From Typha latifolia (Eukaryota > Streptophyta > Magnoliopsida > Poales > Typhaceae), in contig CM034106.1 of assembly GCA_019914945.1 (NCBI GenBank), forward strand, positions 5,270,001 to 5,334,000: 64,000 bases of DNA. Reading direction: 5' to 3'. The position numbers and the translations under genes are program-made. The first letter of the stretch is position 1; each line of letters opens with the position of its first letter. Shown in pieces: positions 12,422-25,155 of this stretch. Under the pieces are notes generated by a model. That model made no database searches and had not been told where the DNA came from. It saw only the letters and a list, made by a program, of their open reading frames with translations.

Positions 12422-14913
12422 TGAAACACCCAGACCTCCAAATACATGTGTAAACCGCGTGGATAATTTCCCCCACGCGGTACATCACATGACCTGTCAG
12501 TACAAGGATTTCACAAGGCACACAACAGCACAATTTCACCATAAATAAACTCAATTATAAGAGTCCGGATACAAGTCCACAGGCCACAACAAGCCTTCCA
12601 AATATACATTCAAAATACTATGTTAAAGTCCAAAAAGATACAACGTCATCATCATACCCTCGCAGGGGTTTAATACAACTAAAATACGTACTAAAGGAAA
12701 GAAAGCGGCTACTCCTCGCTACCCGCACCTGCGTCCCCTAGCTCTGAAATAATACGCCACGAGGGGTGAGCTTACGGCCCAAATAGTAGGATCCATACAA
12801 TCTAAAATAATGACATCACGGTGTATATCCAATGTATGCCTATATTTGCTAACGATAACGACATGCTTATTAAAATGACTTACCCTAATTTACTAAGTCA
12901 ATGCAGTTGATAAAGATTACCAATCACTATCTTGGAACATGCTAGTTCCTAAACATATTATGATAAGTTCACACAGATATAAAGTTTGAGGCAATCTCTT
13001 ATTCGTACACATCTCAATCATAGGTTTACATATTATGCATAGCAATAAAATAGCAGTTTAGTCACCTCATATCTACCAAAGCAATAATCATACTCATCAT
13101 CGCTCACCGAGCTATTCACCACACAGGGTAAATACTCTTAAGAAACAATCATCCATCATCTAATCATCCATCACATAATCGTCCATCATCGCATACATCG
13201 AGGGGGGATATATACACATCTAGCGGTAATGTCACCTACACGTGTATGGCGACACTACATGTGACCGGTTGTCTGTGGCCATCAGACTCAGGACCCCGGT
13301 CGTCAGCCCATATCTCACTCTCTCTAAATCATCACCGCCCTCGGCGGAGAATCAGAGCCCTCGGCTCATCAACGAGACGCCCTAACCTGCGTCGTCGGGT
13401 GCCCGCTAGAGTTATATCCCCGCCTCACAATCATATTCTTCTATCATTATAATCTAGTCCCGACTATGCGGTATAACTACCCGAATGCCACACGGGCTTC
13501 CCGACCTCGGGTGTAGGCCGCTAATAGTATAGACATATATGATACACTCGCCCTTAACCCCGGGCCGAGTGAGTAGGGGTACCGCCTAGTCGAGTCGACT
13601 ACTAATGATAGGTGGAAGTGGTGCGGTGTTTATGCGTGTATAAAGCATGTTATAGTCATCATGATCATTACAGTCCATATCCACAAAGAATCATACATCT
13701 ATGCAACGGTATACCATACATGACACATGTAAAGCATTATCATACACATTATCTTTCTCATGATACTATACCGAATGCAGTTATAAATAGCTACATATGC
13801 AAAAGATATAACAGGGAGTACCAACTGCATGCATTAATACTGACATTTCCTACTGTATCATGTTATTCTAGATTTGTATAACTCTACTCGCCTGGGGGGT
13901 CTCCACGGTATGGTAAAACTCGTCAGTTAGTCCGGGATCCCAAAATCTTCCTCACGCGGTGCCGCCCTATTAATTCACGCAAGTAAAGTCATTAGCGAAC
14001 TAATAAAATTAATTATCTTATTAGCACATTTATGTTTGGTACGAGTCAAGGGTATCCTAGGAATCTTATATTATCCCAAAATTAAGGATCGGGCTAATCA
14101 AATTAGGTGAAAATGGTAAACGAGTTATAGGGTCCAAATGGACCCATAAGGGCTAGGCTAGAGGCAATAGGTAGACTCAAACCTAACCTAATAGGCAAAG
14201 GGCCAAGGTGGGCCGCAATTGGTGCCGCCCCACAAGTTTGGCCGAAGTGGGCTGGGTCCAACCACGGCCCACCAAGGGGCTCGGTGGGCTGCGTCGACCG
14301 ACGCAGCCCCACCAAGGCTCAGTGGGCCGCGCCCGACCGCAGCCCACCCGAGGATCGGTGGGCCGCGGTATGACCGCAGCCCACCAAAGGGAGGAAGGGC
14401 ACGGGGGTTTAACAAACCCCCCTCCCACCCACCCACCCTCCTCGATATTCCCCAACCGAGGGAGGAGACGAAGGGGAGGTGGAGAGGCCGATGGGGCTGC
14501 GGCGGCGCGCGCGGAGACACGGCGGCGGCGGCACGGCACGGGCGGCGGCGCGCAAGCAAAAAGACAGCGGCGGCAAGGGTCCGGCACAAAGACGAGGCCG
14601 AGGAGGGGAAGGAGAAAGGGAAGAAAGGAAGGAGGTTTACCTGGAGGGGGAGGGTCGGCGAGCTCGGTGGCTTCGGCGGCTGTCGGCAACCACGAGGGAG
14701 AGAGAGGAGAAAAGAGGGGCTGCGGTGAGGGGGAAGAGATGAGGGAGATGGGGAAGGTGGCGTGCACGGCAAGGAATGGAAGAGAAGAAGAGAAGAAGAG
14801 AGGGAGGGTGGCAGGGTGGCAGGCCGACGCACGTGCTCGGCACGTGCGTCGGTCAGGAAATTTTTTTTTTTTATTTTTTTTATTTTTTTTTTTTATAAAT
14901 TTGGGGTGTTACA
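12422..14913 (+). mobile_element. Solo LTR of a second family (LTR-B), 2.5 kb, nested in A3
   Basis: It begins TGAAACACCCAGACC and ends TTTGGGGTGTTACA, so the first and last ten bases are near-perfect inverse copies. It is flanked by a perfect TSD CATCA (12417-12421 and 14914-14918). Removing the element rejoins A3 exactly where other LTR-A copies read continuously through CATC and TAGCTCACATC. The 3' half is GC-rich with repeated GTGGGC and CGGCGG words and a poly-T rich end. Long predicted frames at 14188-15011 lie in this GC-rich part on both strands and are compositional artefacts. Confidence 0.88.
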
Positions 14914-16992
14914 CATCAATAGCTCACATCATCATCACTCTAAAATATCTTCTCAAGATATCTCAGGTCGCTATCACGTACCACAAATCTGAGGGGTTAG
15001 AAAAGAAATAGAGTCATGAGCAAAAGACTCAGTGAATAGACCTTACCCCGAATCAGTGATGCCAAACAGAGAGTAAATCATATACTGAATAATATGAATC
15101 AGAAAGAGTATCATGCCATGAATGAGTATATGAATGTATCCTCAATAATATATAAATAAAAAGTAGATAACATGCCATAACTGATAAAAGTATATATAAT
15201 CCTCGACCATGAGTAAACAAATCTCCGTATCATACTATCATCATAACTCTCTCTCAAATATGACACATGATGCATGCCGACCATGACCACGTTATGATAT
15301 CAAATGCAATCATATATGATGAATATTGACCACTCGATAATCAGGTAATCAAATAATAATGAAATCATATGCATTTCTCAACATCATAATCATCACCGAC
15401 ATCTCAGTATAATATCGACATACTAGACCACTGTGCACAGTCAATAGCCGGTACCCAGTCTCAACATCATGCCCGAAGGCTCAGAGCATACTCTGCCATC
15501 CGCAAGGAGTATCTCAAATATAATCATACCCTGCCATCCGCTAGGGTATCAACATCCATACAGACCGGGCACACACATAATTGATAGAAACCTCGTGAGG
15601 ATAGCTCGCCACATATGCCCTAGCAAACGGCATATGTCCGAATGTCTGCTGCACACACAGACTAACGACCTCGGACGTAAGGCCAACAGGATCGCGACTA
15701 TGTCGAGCGATCAATCATCCACCAAGCGCGTCCAAACCCTCGCGCCCACTCGGGTATCCTCACGCTTTCTATCAACTATCCTATCAATCACATTTTATGC
15801 TTTCCTTCTAAATGACAGAGCAAATGCATATATCCAATACGATAACAAGTCAATGCCTAATAGAAATTTAGGTGGAATAGGAATCAAGAGAAAATGATGC
15901 AATGTAGTCTCCAACTGTATCGTCAACACATGCATACTTATGCTACAGATCAACTCGGTAAACAATCATAACAGTAGAATTATCTCTGATCATCTCTATA
16001 TATATCACCAATGTACTCATATTCCAAATCAGTATAATCGAATGCATGATAAAATATGCTCGACTATAATTATCTCTAGATAAAATCATATAATCATACT
16101 GGAGGCCAAAACATGCATATACACAAATATATAATATAACCTAATTTGAGAAAGGCGTCTAAGGGATAAGACTACTCACCGTCTGATCAGAAGATACAAA
16201 CCACGCATCTCTCACGTCCGTCAGGTAACCAAGTGACACTCATCGCTAGCAAGGTCCACGGGGTCTCAAATAAGGGGGTCGGGATCTGAAATATTTAAGT
16301 AGTATGATGTTAGCTGTTTATCTAATTAGAATTAATTCAGTTAAAATATAAAGGTTTATTAGATTTAGAATCACTTTTCTTTATTTTTGATTACATAACT
16401 AGGTCTATAATATAGATACGATTTAAATATTATAATTCTTTATAAAAAGTTTTATAATATAAATAGAAGAGGCCTGTTTCCTTTTATATAAGAGTATTTC
16501 TAAATATATAATTATAAAATAAAATAAAAGGCTAAATAAGTATAGAGGTGGTCTAATTTTAATTAATTTTATAATTCATACACTATCTTGATTAATTAGG
16601 GACAACGCAGTCTTTACTCAATAAAATAATAAATAAATAACTAAATAAACTTAGTATTTTATTTGTTGCAGAATAATCATAAAATTAATAGAAATACTTA
16701 AAATATATATGATGAGGGTATTAGAATATAAATCTAATAATTATAATTTACAAATCAATCTATTAATCTAATAGATATGTAAATAAATAAATAAATATAA
16801 GTATTACCTATATTTATACCTAATTAATCATTAATTATAAAAATTATCATTAATAAAATTATATTGAAGGATATATCATATTATTAAAATAGTTAATGTC
16901 TAAATAATATATTTGCATTAATTAAGAAGAAAAATACCTAAATAAATAACATAAATAAACTAATTAATTAATAAATTAATTACATCTGCCAT

Positions 16993-17040
16993 CAGTGCTG
17001 GGCTCGACAGTGTAGCCCAGCACTGTCGAGCCCAGCACTG
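16993..17040 (+). repeat. Perfect 20-bp-stem hairpin in LTR-A copy A3
   Basis: The arm CAGTGCTGGGCTCGACAGTG (16993-17012) is followed by an 8-base loop and its exact reverse complement (17021-17040). Related, less perfect inverted repeats occupy the same place in A1 (near 3750-3775), A2 (near 7886-7933), A4 (near 31249-31310) and A5 (near 45362-45384), always just before the purine-rich tract. Confidence 0.85.
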
Positions 17041-17388
17041 TGCAGAAGGACAGAGAAGGAGCTGAGGAAGAAGGAGAAAAAGAAAGAAAGAAAGAAAGAA
17101 AGAAAGAAGAAGAAGAGAAGAGGAAGAGAAGAAAGAGAGGAGGTGAGGGAGGAGGTTGCGGACACGGGCCGACGGGGAGGGCACCGACCGCTGCTGGCCA
17201 GCCAGCGGCTGGCGCCGGCAGCTCGGCTCCGACGATCCCAACCTCGGGCAAGAGAGAGAGAGAAGGAAAGAGAGTGGGAGTGAGAGATCTCACCGACGGC
17301 GGCGGCGGCTCTAGGGAAGGTGCCGGTATAGATAGAGAGAGTAGAGTGAGAGGGTGGCCGAGAGAGAGAGAGAGAGAGAGGGGTGGCT

Positions 17389-17424
<36 letters not shown>

Positions 17425-17689
17425 AGGCGGTGGAGGAGTAGTGGCGGCGCCGGGGCCCACCGCGGCCAGCTGGCCGCATTCGGTTGGCTGCGGCAGAGGC
17501 TGCAGGCGCGTGGCGCCCCACCAAGCTGCATGAGCAGTTGGCATGGGCACGAGGTCGGCCATAGTGTGGTCGGTCGCGTCGTGCCCATGAATTTTTTTTT
17601 TGTGGGGATTGGATTGTTACAATATTAAATAGAGATAGAAATCCATCATTTTGATAAATTAATAATCACAAATTTTAAAAATAAATACA

Positions 17690-18680
17690 TAGGATATGTA
17701 AATTACACGCATCATTTATGTAATTTGTATGCATCGCAACTCTAGTTTTTAAGAAGGTACGGATCAAAATTTAAAAAAACGCCACGCATCACTTATGTTA
17801 TATGTACGCATCACCTATGCAAAATGTACGTTCTAATGTTAAACAATATACGCATTGAGATTTGAAAAAATAACGTCACTTATCACCTATGTTATTTGTA
17901 CGATGCCTATGCAAAATGTACGCTCTAATGTTAAACAATGTACGCATCGAGATTTAGAAAAACAACATCACATATCACCTATATTATTTGTATGCATCGC
18001 CTATGCAAAATGTATGCTCTAATATTAAACAATGTACACATCAAGATTTAGAAAAACGTCACGTATCACCTATATTATTTATATGCATCAGCTATGCAAA
18101 ATGTATGCTCTAATTTTAACAAATGTACGCATCAAGATATTAAAAAAATATCACACATTACGTATGCTATTTGTATACATTGCCTATGCAAAATATATGC
18201 TCTAATTTTAACAAATGTACGCATTGAGATATTATAAAAAATATCACGCATCACTTATGTTGTTTGTAGGCATCGAGATATTAAAAAAAAATGTCACACA
18301 TTATCTATGTTATTTGTACGTATCGCTTATGCAAAATATATGCTCTAATTTTAACAAATATATGCATCGAGATTTAAAAAAATGTCATGCATCACCTATG
18401 CTATTTGTACACATCGCTTATGCATAATGTACGCTTTAATTTTAATAAATATACGCATCGTGATTTAAAAAAAATGTCACACATCACTTATGTTATTCAC
18501 GCATCGCCTATGCAAAATGTACGCTCTAATTTTAACAAATGTACGCATCGAGATTGAAAAAAAATGTTACACATCGCCGATGTTATTTGTACGCATCGTC
18601 TATGCAAAATGTACGCTTTAATTTTAAATAATATATGCATCGAGATTTAAAATATCATTTTGAACTTTTATATAATTTGT
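17690..18680 (+). repeat. Tandem array, about 10 units of 91-94 bp, inside MULE-1
   Basis: Units with the order CACGCATCACCTATGTTATT, GTACGCATCGCCTATGCAAA, ATGTACGCTCTAATTTTAAC and GCATCGAGATTT start near 17783, 17877, 17969, 18060, 18152, 18245, 18386, 18478 and 18569. A 50-base deleted unit starts near 18295. Flanks are diverged partial units. The array lies in MULE-1 sequence just right of LTR A3 and belongs either to the MULE or to an element I could not delimit. Confidence 0.8.
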
Positions 18681-18889
18681 ACGCATTACCTATGTAATTT
18701 ATACACTCCAATTTCAAATAAGATACGTATTGGAATTTCATAAAAAATTATACTTATTGCATATGTAATTTATACACATCGAATATTTAAAATGTACACT
18801 GCAGTTTTTCATAAAGTACACATTGAGACTTAATAGAAAACAAAAATATCACTATACTATCCATCCAACACATATCTAGACAAATTAAA

Positions 18890-19345
18890 AGATTTGCATA
18901 TGTTTAAGAAATTGAATGCACTCGTCTTACATAAAGTAAAAAATAACCTATGGAAGACCAAAATATAATGCACTCATTATTTAGAAATTAATGCATTAAG
19001 ATTGGACAAACTAAATTATAGAAATCTGCATTCATTCCTTTAGCAACAAAAATTTAATAGCAACACAATATCATGTCCCAAATTAAAAATCTACATCTAT
19101 TTAACAAACCGAATGCACTCATATTACAAAAATTAAAAAACAACTAACAGTAAACTAAAATATAATGCAGTTATCTTTCAGAAATTAATGCACTGAGATT
19201 GGACAAATCAGATTGTAGAAATCACATTCATTCCCTTAGTAACAAAAAATTTAAGAACAACAGAATATCATGACCCAAATTAAAAGTCTGCATCTGTTTA
19301 ATAAATTGAATGCATTTATCTTCCAGAAAGTAAAAGAAAAATTCA
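18890..19345 (+). repeat. Direct repeat of about 198 bp, just over two copies
   Basis: The segment with AAAATATAATGCACTC near 18959 recurs as AAAATATAATGCAGTT near 19157, followed in both by AGAAATTAATGCA, AGATTGGACAAA, CATTCATTCC and AACACAATATCATG-like words. A third partial copy starts near 19285. It lies directly downstream of the ULP1-like gene in MULE-1. Confidence 0.6.
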
Positions 19346-22276
19346 GATCAGAAAACTAAAATCATCATCGAGCACCATAAATCATAACACCACAATAATA
19401 ATAAATCATCACCGAAATAATAATAAATTATCTCTGGAATTTGTATCAATATTTTAAACAAAATATATTAACCATCATTGCGTATGTTACACCATAAATC
19501 ATCACTGAAGTCATCAATAATATAAAACAGTAATTCGTAACAACACAACCATACAAACTAAATGTAATAATAATCAACCATGAGTATGTTACACCATAAA
19601 TATTACCTCATAAATTTGACAATTACATTTCAATTATATAGTATAGTTTTATAACTTCTAGCTACTACCTCCTCTATGCACCAACCCATCATAGTTAATT
19701 TCAGCGACTAGCTTTGCCCTAATTTTTACAATATTTCGCTGGTAAAATCACACTGTGAACGTTGTTGTATGCAATCTTCATATTTTAAGACAAATACACC
19801 ACAATCTTGCCTATTCATGTAAGATGATATTATTAATTAGTTCATAATAAAGAATAATAAGAACTTCAAATAAGAAGGAAAACAAATAGAACACATACAT
19901 TCCTCGTTGTTGTGGGATATTTTCTGTAGAAATCATATTCCAATTGCTTGTTTCATCAATTTCACATCGGTTGTATATCTCTTTGTGCCTATTAGAAAGA
20001 TAATCCTTTATATTATGTGCCTGTGCAAATAAATGTACTTATTAGATTCTAACAGTCATAAATAATTTAACATACTCAGGTTACTTTGTAGGTTATCATG
20101 CTGTTGGCCTCTTTTGTGTACTTATCGCTAGATAGAGAAGTATAATAAAATTTTTTTGCTTCTCTCAAATCAACAAGGAGAAGGTGCCAATGCATATTTG
20201 TGTGTAGTGGAGAGAAGCAATAATCTTTCTCATTAAGACTTTGATTTTCATAAATTGACTGCATAAAAGTTGCAAGCACTTTAAAATTTTTGGCTTTTGC
20301 TGCCCTCTACAAAAAATAATATTTGTTGTAAATAAACCATAAATACTAAATATAATTATTTACTATGAAAATAAATTACATTGACTTCAGCACTCATAAA
20401 TAAACAAGAGGCATATGTAGCCGAATCCGCCAACTATATATTGTATAACATTTATTGACGAATACATATGACATCTCCTCCAATCATATGATGAGTGAGA
20501 AGATTAACTAACTGCTCTCTATTGACAGTAGTATAATCTTTGCACCATATAATCGCCGCACTGCAAGAAAAATATTAATAAAATTTAAAAATATTAAAGG
20601 AGTATAGTGTACCAAAATGTGAATAAGATTTACAAGTTACGTACTCATCTTGTATCTCTAGTATCATTCGAATGTTGTTGTGCTCATCGTTAGTGACGAA
20701 CTTTCAAAGGGTATCCTGAAACCTTAATCATTTGTTTCTTAAGAGAGAACATTTCAGTAGAACTTATTGAGATAAGTCCCAAATTTATTTCCTTTTCTAA
20801 ACTTTTTCAGCTAATAAGTCATCCGTCACCTTGCCAACTAATAAGTCGGCCGCTGCCAGCACATTAGATACAACATGAGAAGCTTTTGCATGCTTTTTAG
20901 TGGCTGATTTGCAAAATTTTCATTGGTTTATTTTTCAGTATTACAACTGGTGAAGTTTGTGTGTCTTTTGCGTGTTTTTCAGTTGCCGAGTGAGACATTG
21001 ATAAAGTATCCATCTTCTCTTTCAGTATCTTCATAATATCCTCAATATTAATCACACGCCGTGTCAATTCAACTTGCCTAGCTATAAGTTCCTTCACATC
21101 TTTAATCCATAGCTGGACATAAATATTTGAGGACTCCCCCACATTTTTTGACTTATCCTACATTTTAAAATGGATAAAAATATTTGTTAGCATATAATAA
21201 GAATTGCATATAACTAAAAACACACTTATTATATACCATTTTTTTCACACTCCTCTTCTTCTGCTCTTTCTCTTCACTTAGAGGTGATCATCGCGTGGGT
21301 CGGGTCGGGTTCAAGCTGGCCCTATCGAGCCATTCACTTATGTTCGCCGGCCCGCCCATAAGTGAATCTGGCCAGGTCGAGCTAGAATAATCTAGCCCAT
21401 TACCACCCATCAGCCCATGAGAGAGTGGGCTAGCCGGGCCGGGTCGGGCTGGGTTGAACTTAATAGGTGGGTATTATAGACAAAAAGATAACATTATACA
21501 ACCGATTTGAATAATTCAATATTTAAGCATAGTTTCTACCATAGATTCCTATAAAACTATTAGCAACATATAATTACAGGGAAGGCTCAAACAATTTTTA
21601 TCTAAAGTTCTCACAACTAAAAGAAAATCACACAATTTTTATCTTCTGTTTTCTCTCTCCTGACTTCTCTTTCTCCCTGCTTCACTACATTTTACTAATA
21701 TAAATAGTCATCAATCCAGCATACAACCAAATTCTAACTTAAAACTATTAACATTCCACTCATACTAACCAATGTTGACTATCCATATATTCCACAGAAA
21801 CCATTAATCCAAGTAAAACTTTAGTTGCCATAGAAAAAGTCAATAACAAACTTACAACTCATAGTCTCATACTGTATTCCTTTCTATTTAATGATGCAAG
21901 TTGGCAACCCAACAGCAGTACTAATTGAGAAAGTCTTGGCATTATAACAACATTAAAACCAAAGGCGAACAGTGAAGCACCAAAGTTTTAGATGAATATT
22001 TAAATTCGGTTAATATTTTTATTTAGAAGGAAAATACACTCTTTCTATCATAACCAGCAATTTCGACTCAAAGCAATTAGAGATCTCTTCCACTGAAAAC
22101 TTAAAGCATTTTAATGTATTGAATAAAAATTGCCAGCAGAGGATTTCAGATGAAAATCAACTTTACTTTATAACAAAACAAGACGTGAACATTAAAATAA
22201 CGCAAAACTCATTATTGATTTACCTTTTAGCAAGAAAGAGAAAGACAAATAATTCTAGTCCAAAAGTCAATTCACA

Positions 22277-22564
22277 ATGAGTAATCCTGTCCAAGTTCTC
22301 AACTTCATCGTACCAAACCACGACACAACTCAAAATAAAGCAAAACCCATCACCAATTTCACTCCAAAAACCAAATACGAGAAGAACGAATCAAATGCAT
22401 CCCTCGAAGATGTGCTCATCGAAGCAGCCAGGGGAGATCTAGAGAGCATTAGGCCCACTATCGCTGAATGCCCAAGTGCGGGACACGGTCATGCCCATCT
22501 CTCGACCTCGGTGAAGCATCTCAGAGACCCAATCCTTGGATCCGGAGGAGAGAAGCCAATATGA
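22277..22564 (+). CDS. Unrecognised ORF in the hAT-1 right half of the + strand, possibly captured sequence
   Basis: A 95-codon frame (starts [10 protein letters not shown], contains [20 protein letters not shown]) lies downstream of the transposase and on the opposite strand. Its composition is more even and less AT-rich than the neighbouring transposon DNA, and a GC-richer stretch continues to about 22830. I do not recognise the protein. It could be a captured host fragment, the 5' region of a gene on the other strand, or chance. Confidence 0.2.
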   Translation: MSNPVQVLNFIVPNHDTTQNKAKPITNFTPKTKYEKNESNASLEDVLIEAARGDLESIRPTIAECPSAGHGHAHLSTSVKHLRDPILGSGGEKPI

Positions 22565-23259
22565 ATTCCAGGCATCTAGCCATTGATATAAATCAGAGAG
22601 TCGTCATCGAGGTCGCGGAATCGGGTTGAGTTTCGGCCCATGAAGCCCATCCGAGGCTGGAGCCATAGAATTGGGATCTTGATCCCTCTTCCACCATTGG
22701 ATCTAGAGCTAGAAGAGTACTAGTTCAGATATCCGACAGTGATGAGGAGGAGGCCAAAGATCTTGATCCTTCCATCCCTCCTCCTATGCGACTCTGCGCC
22801 TCTGCGCCATACCCTAAATGCCTAATGCGATCTGAGTGACTTGGTATATATATTAGAAGATTAGTGATTCTAGACCGTCGGATGGATGAAGATTGAAGGT
22901 TGTGGTCTGATCATCTGAGTGACTTGAATAGATCAACGACTCTTAGCAAAAAAAAAAAAGAATTACATTTTTTGTGAGTAGATCAATGAAAGAAAAGATA
23001 TTTTTATAATTAAACAAATAGTTATACAAAAAATAGGAGGATTTAAAAACTTAAAAAATTAGATTGGCACGTACCCACTTATCTATCATTAGCATAATCT
23101 ATCTGTTAATTATAAAAAATAAAATAAAATTACATTAGTCATTGAGATTTAAAAACTCAAATCTAATATTTTCTATTCCAAAATGGTCGTCCACTTGTGA
23201 TCTAGATTCGACAGCATACCAATCTTATAGGCACATTAGCGTTTCAATTGTTTCTTTTC

Positions 23260-25155
23260 TTAAACATGATTTAAAGCATATTCCGAAGGTACAATAGACA
23301 TAGGTATGGTTAATATATCACAGGCCATAGCAGTAACAATTAGAAATCTTGTCTCATTTGCTTTCCAACATGCTAAAGTATCTATTTCATCCTCACTTAT
23401 AAAATGATTGTAATATGTTTGAAGCTCAGTGATTCCCCTTGACATTGATGAAAAAGTTCTCATTTTAAGTCGGGGGAAGTAATGACTTCTTAGTATTACA
23501 GAGGAATAACAGAAGGTGAAGAGGAAAAAGAATCATATATAATAAAATAATTATTAAAAAGCCTTTCAAAATAACTAATAATAGTAATCTTTATTTTCAT
23601 ATAAACCATCTTTTAATAATCATCTTGTTTAATAGTCATCTTGTTCAAAATAACTTTTAATAGTCATCTTGTTTTATCTTCGTATAAACCATTAAAAATA
23701 TCAAAAAGGCCGGTCTCTTTAAGTTGAGGTTCTAATAAAATGCCAACACCTAATAAGTAAAGGAAAATATTCAAAATATTTAGCATATTTAGTTTCAATT
23801 TTTTTGTAAAATATTATGTAAAATCCGATCATTTTTAAAAGTAATAAAAAGTTGAACAATATTAACAAGTTGTATACCAGCTATTGTAATTATAGGAGAA
23901 TAAGAGCTTGACAATATATTAGTAGCATCAAAAAATATTTTTAAAAAATCTTTTATTTTTTCTGTATTTTTCTATTCTAAATCAGTAGGACATTCTAGTT
24001 CATTATTAATATCTAAAGAAACATAAGCAATTATAACTTTTTGATATTCAAGTACTAATTCTAACATTTCATAAGTAGAGTTCCATCTATGTTGTACATC
24101 TAATTAAAGTTTTTTAGCTTTTAATCCATACCTTTTACACATATTTGCAAATGTTCTAGCTCTTTTATCATTAAAAATGATATGATGTATAATTTCTCTA
24201 ATTTTCTGAATTAGCTCAGCAATTTCGTTTAGACCACTTTGTACAATTAAATTTATAATATGACACAAGTATCTATTATGTAATAATTCACCATTAAAAA
24301 GTAAAGGAAGAAAATATCGAAGATTAAAAATTATGAAATCATTATTAGATGCATTATCAAGAGTGAGAGAAAAACCTTATTTTGGATATTATAACTTGTT
24401 AACTCTTGAATAATATTACAAGAAAGATATTCACCGGTATGACTCTCATCAAGCTTTCGAAAAGAAATTATTTATTTTTGTGTTTTCTAATTATCATCAA
24501 TAAAATGTACGGTTATACACATAAAAGACCAACATTGACATGAAATCCCAATATCACTACTAAAAAAAATTCTAGATTTTAATTTCTTAAAATCTGAAAT
24601 TAATTTTTCTTTTCTTCCGCAAAATATTTTAAAATATCTCTTCTAATTGTATGATGAGAAATTTTTTTAAAAGTCAGATTAAAACCTCTTTGTAAATAAC
24701 TTTCAAGTTCCGGATCATCACCCATAGTAAAAGGTTTATTTCTACGAATAATATATTTAACTATTTATTTACAAGTATTTTAATAATTCCATTGAAAATT
24801 AGAAATATTTCGGAAACTACCTTAATTAAGCAACATTTGACCAATATTAAGTTGACCTTTTTTATCCTTGTCTTTAATATGCTTCATAGGTGAGTAGTGT
24901 CATTCTTAGTTAATGCAGGAAATCATGATTACATTGAAGACATTTAGCTCTACAATCTATAATATTACCTTGGTCATCTTTCATTTTAATCTTTTTGAAA
25001 TACTTTTAAACCTCAAACTTTAATCTCTTATAACTGCCTGATGACGAAGCCGAACCCAGATTTTTCAAATCAAGTTGAGGTTGAGATGCGGGTGTAGGAT
25101 TAATTGAATCTTTGCCTTCCACTTGCAATTCTATATGATCTTCAAATGAATCCAT
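23260..25155 (-). pseudogene. hAT transposase, degraded
   Basis: The - strand start at 25155 reads MDSFEDHIELQVEGKD. It is followed by a BED-type zinc finger with RAKCLQCNHDF (about 24930-24965, His-containing half frameshifted) and the hAT core motif DVQHRWNSTYEMLELVLEY (about 24040-24100). The C-terminal hATC dimerisation region lies at 23260-23463 with LACWKANETRFLIVTAMACD, then ILTIPMSIVPSEYALN. Several stops and frameshifts interrupt the frame, so it cannot be functional. An intact protein of this kind is roughly 650-750 residues and cuts at the element's TIRs. Confidence 0.8.

Larger units (their letters stand above)
11979..17621 (+). mobile_element. Solo LTR, family LTR-A, copy A3, split by LTR-B
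   Basis: It begins TGTAACGCCCTCGCCCGG and ends GGATTGTTACA, flanked by a perfect TSD ATATT (11974-11978 and 17622-17626). LTR-B plus its 5-base duplication occupies 12422-14918; without it the LTR is about 3.15 kb, the same as A1. It has the least decayed CpG-rich 5' end of the six copies. The GA-rich tract lies at 17040-17440. No internal retrotransposon sequence is present. Confidence 0.9.

Noticed and set aside
14183..15011. Frames of 170-267 codons on both strands
   Set aside because: They lie in the GC-rich 3' half of solo LTR-B, where stops are rare in all frames, and cross the LTR-B/LTR-A junction. No recognised domain.
16960..17628. Several 80-198 codon frames
   Set aside because: Simple-sequence and GC-rich artefacts inside the 3' end of LTR-A copy A3.
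17690..18680. Centromeric-type satellite
   Set aside because: Only about ten 92 base units, confined to one transposon; nothing shows a large array.
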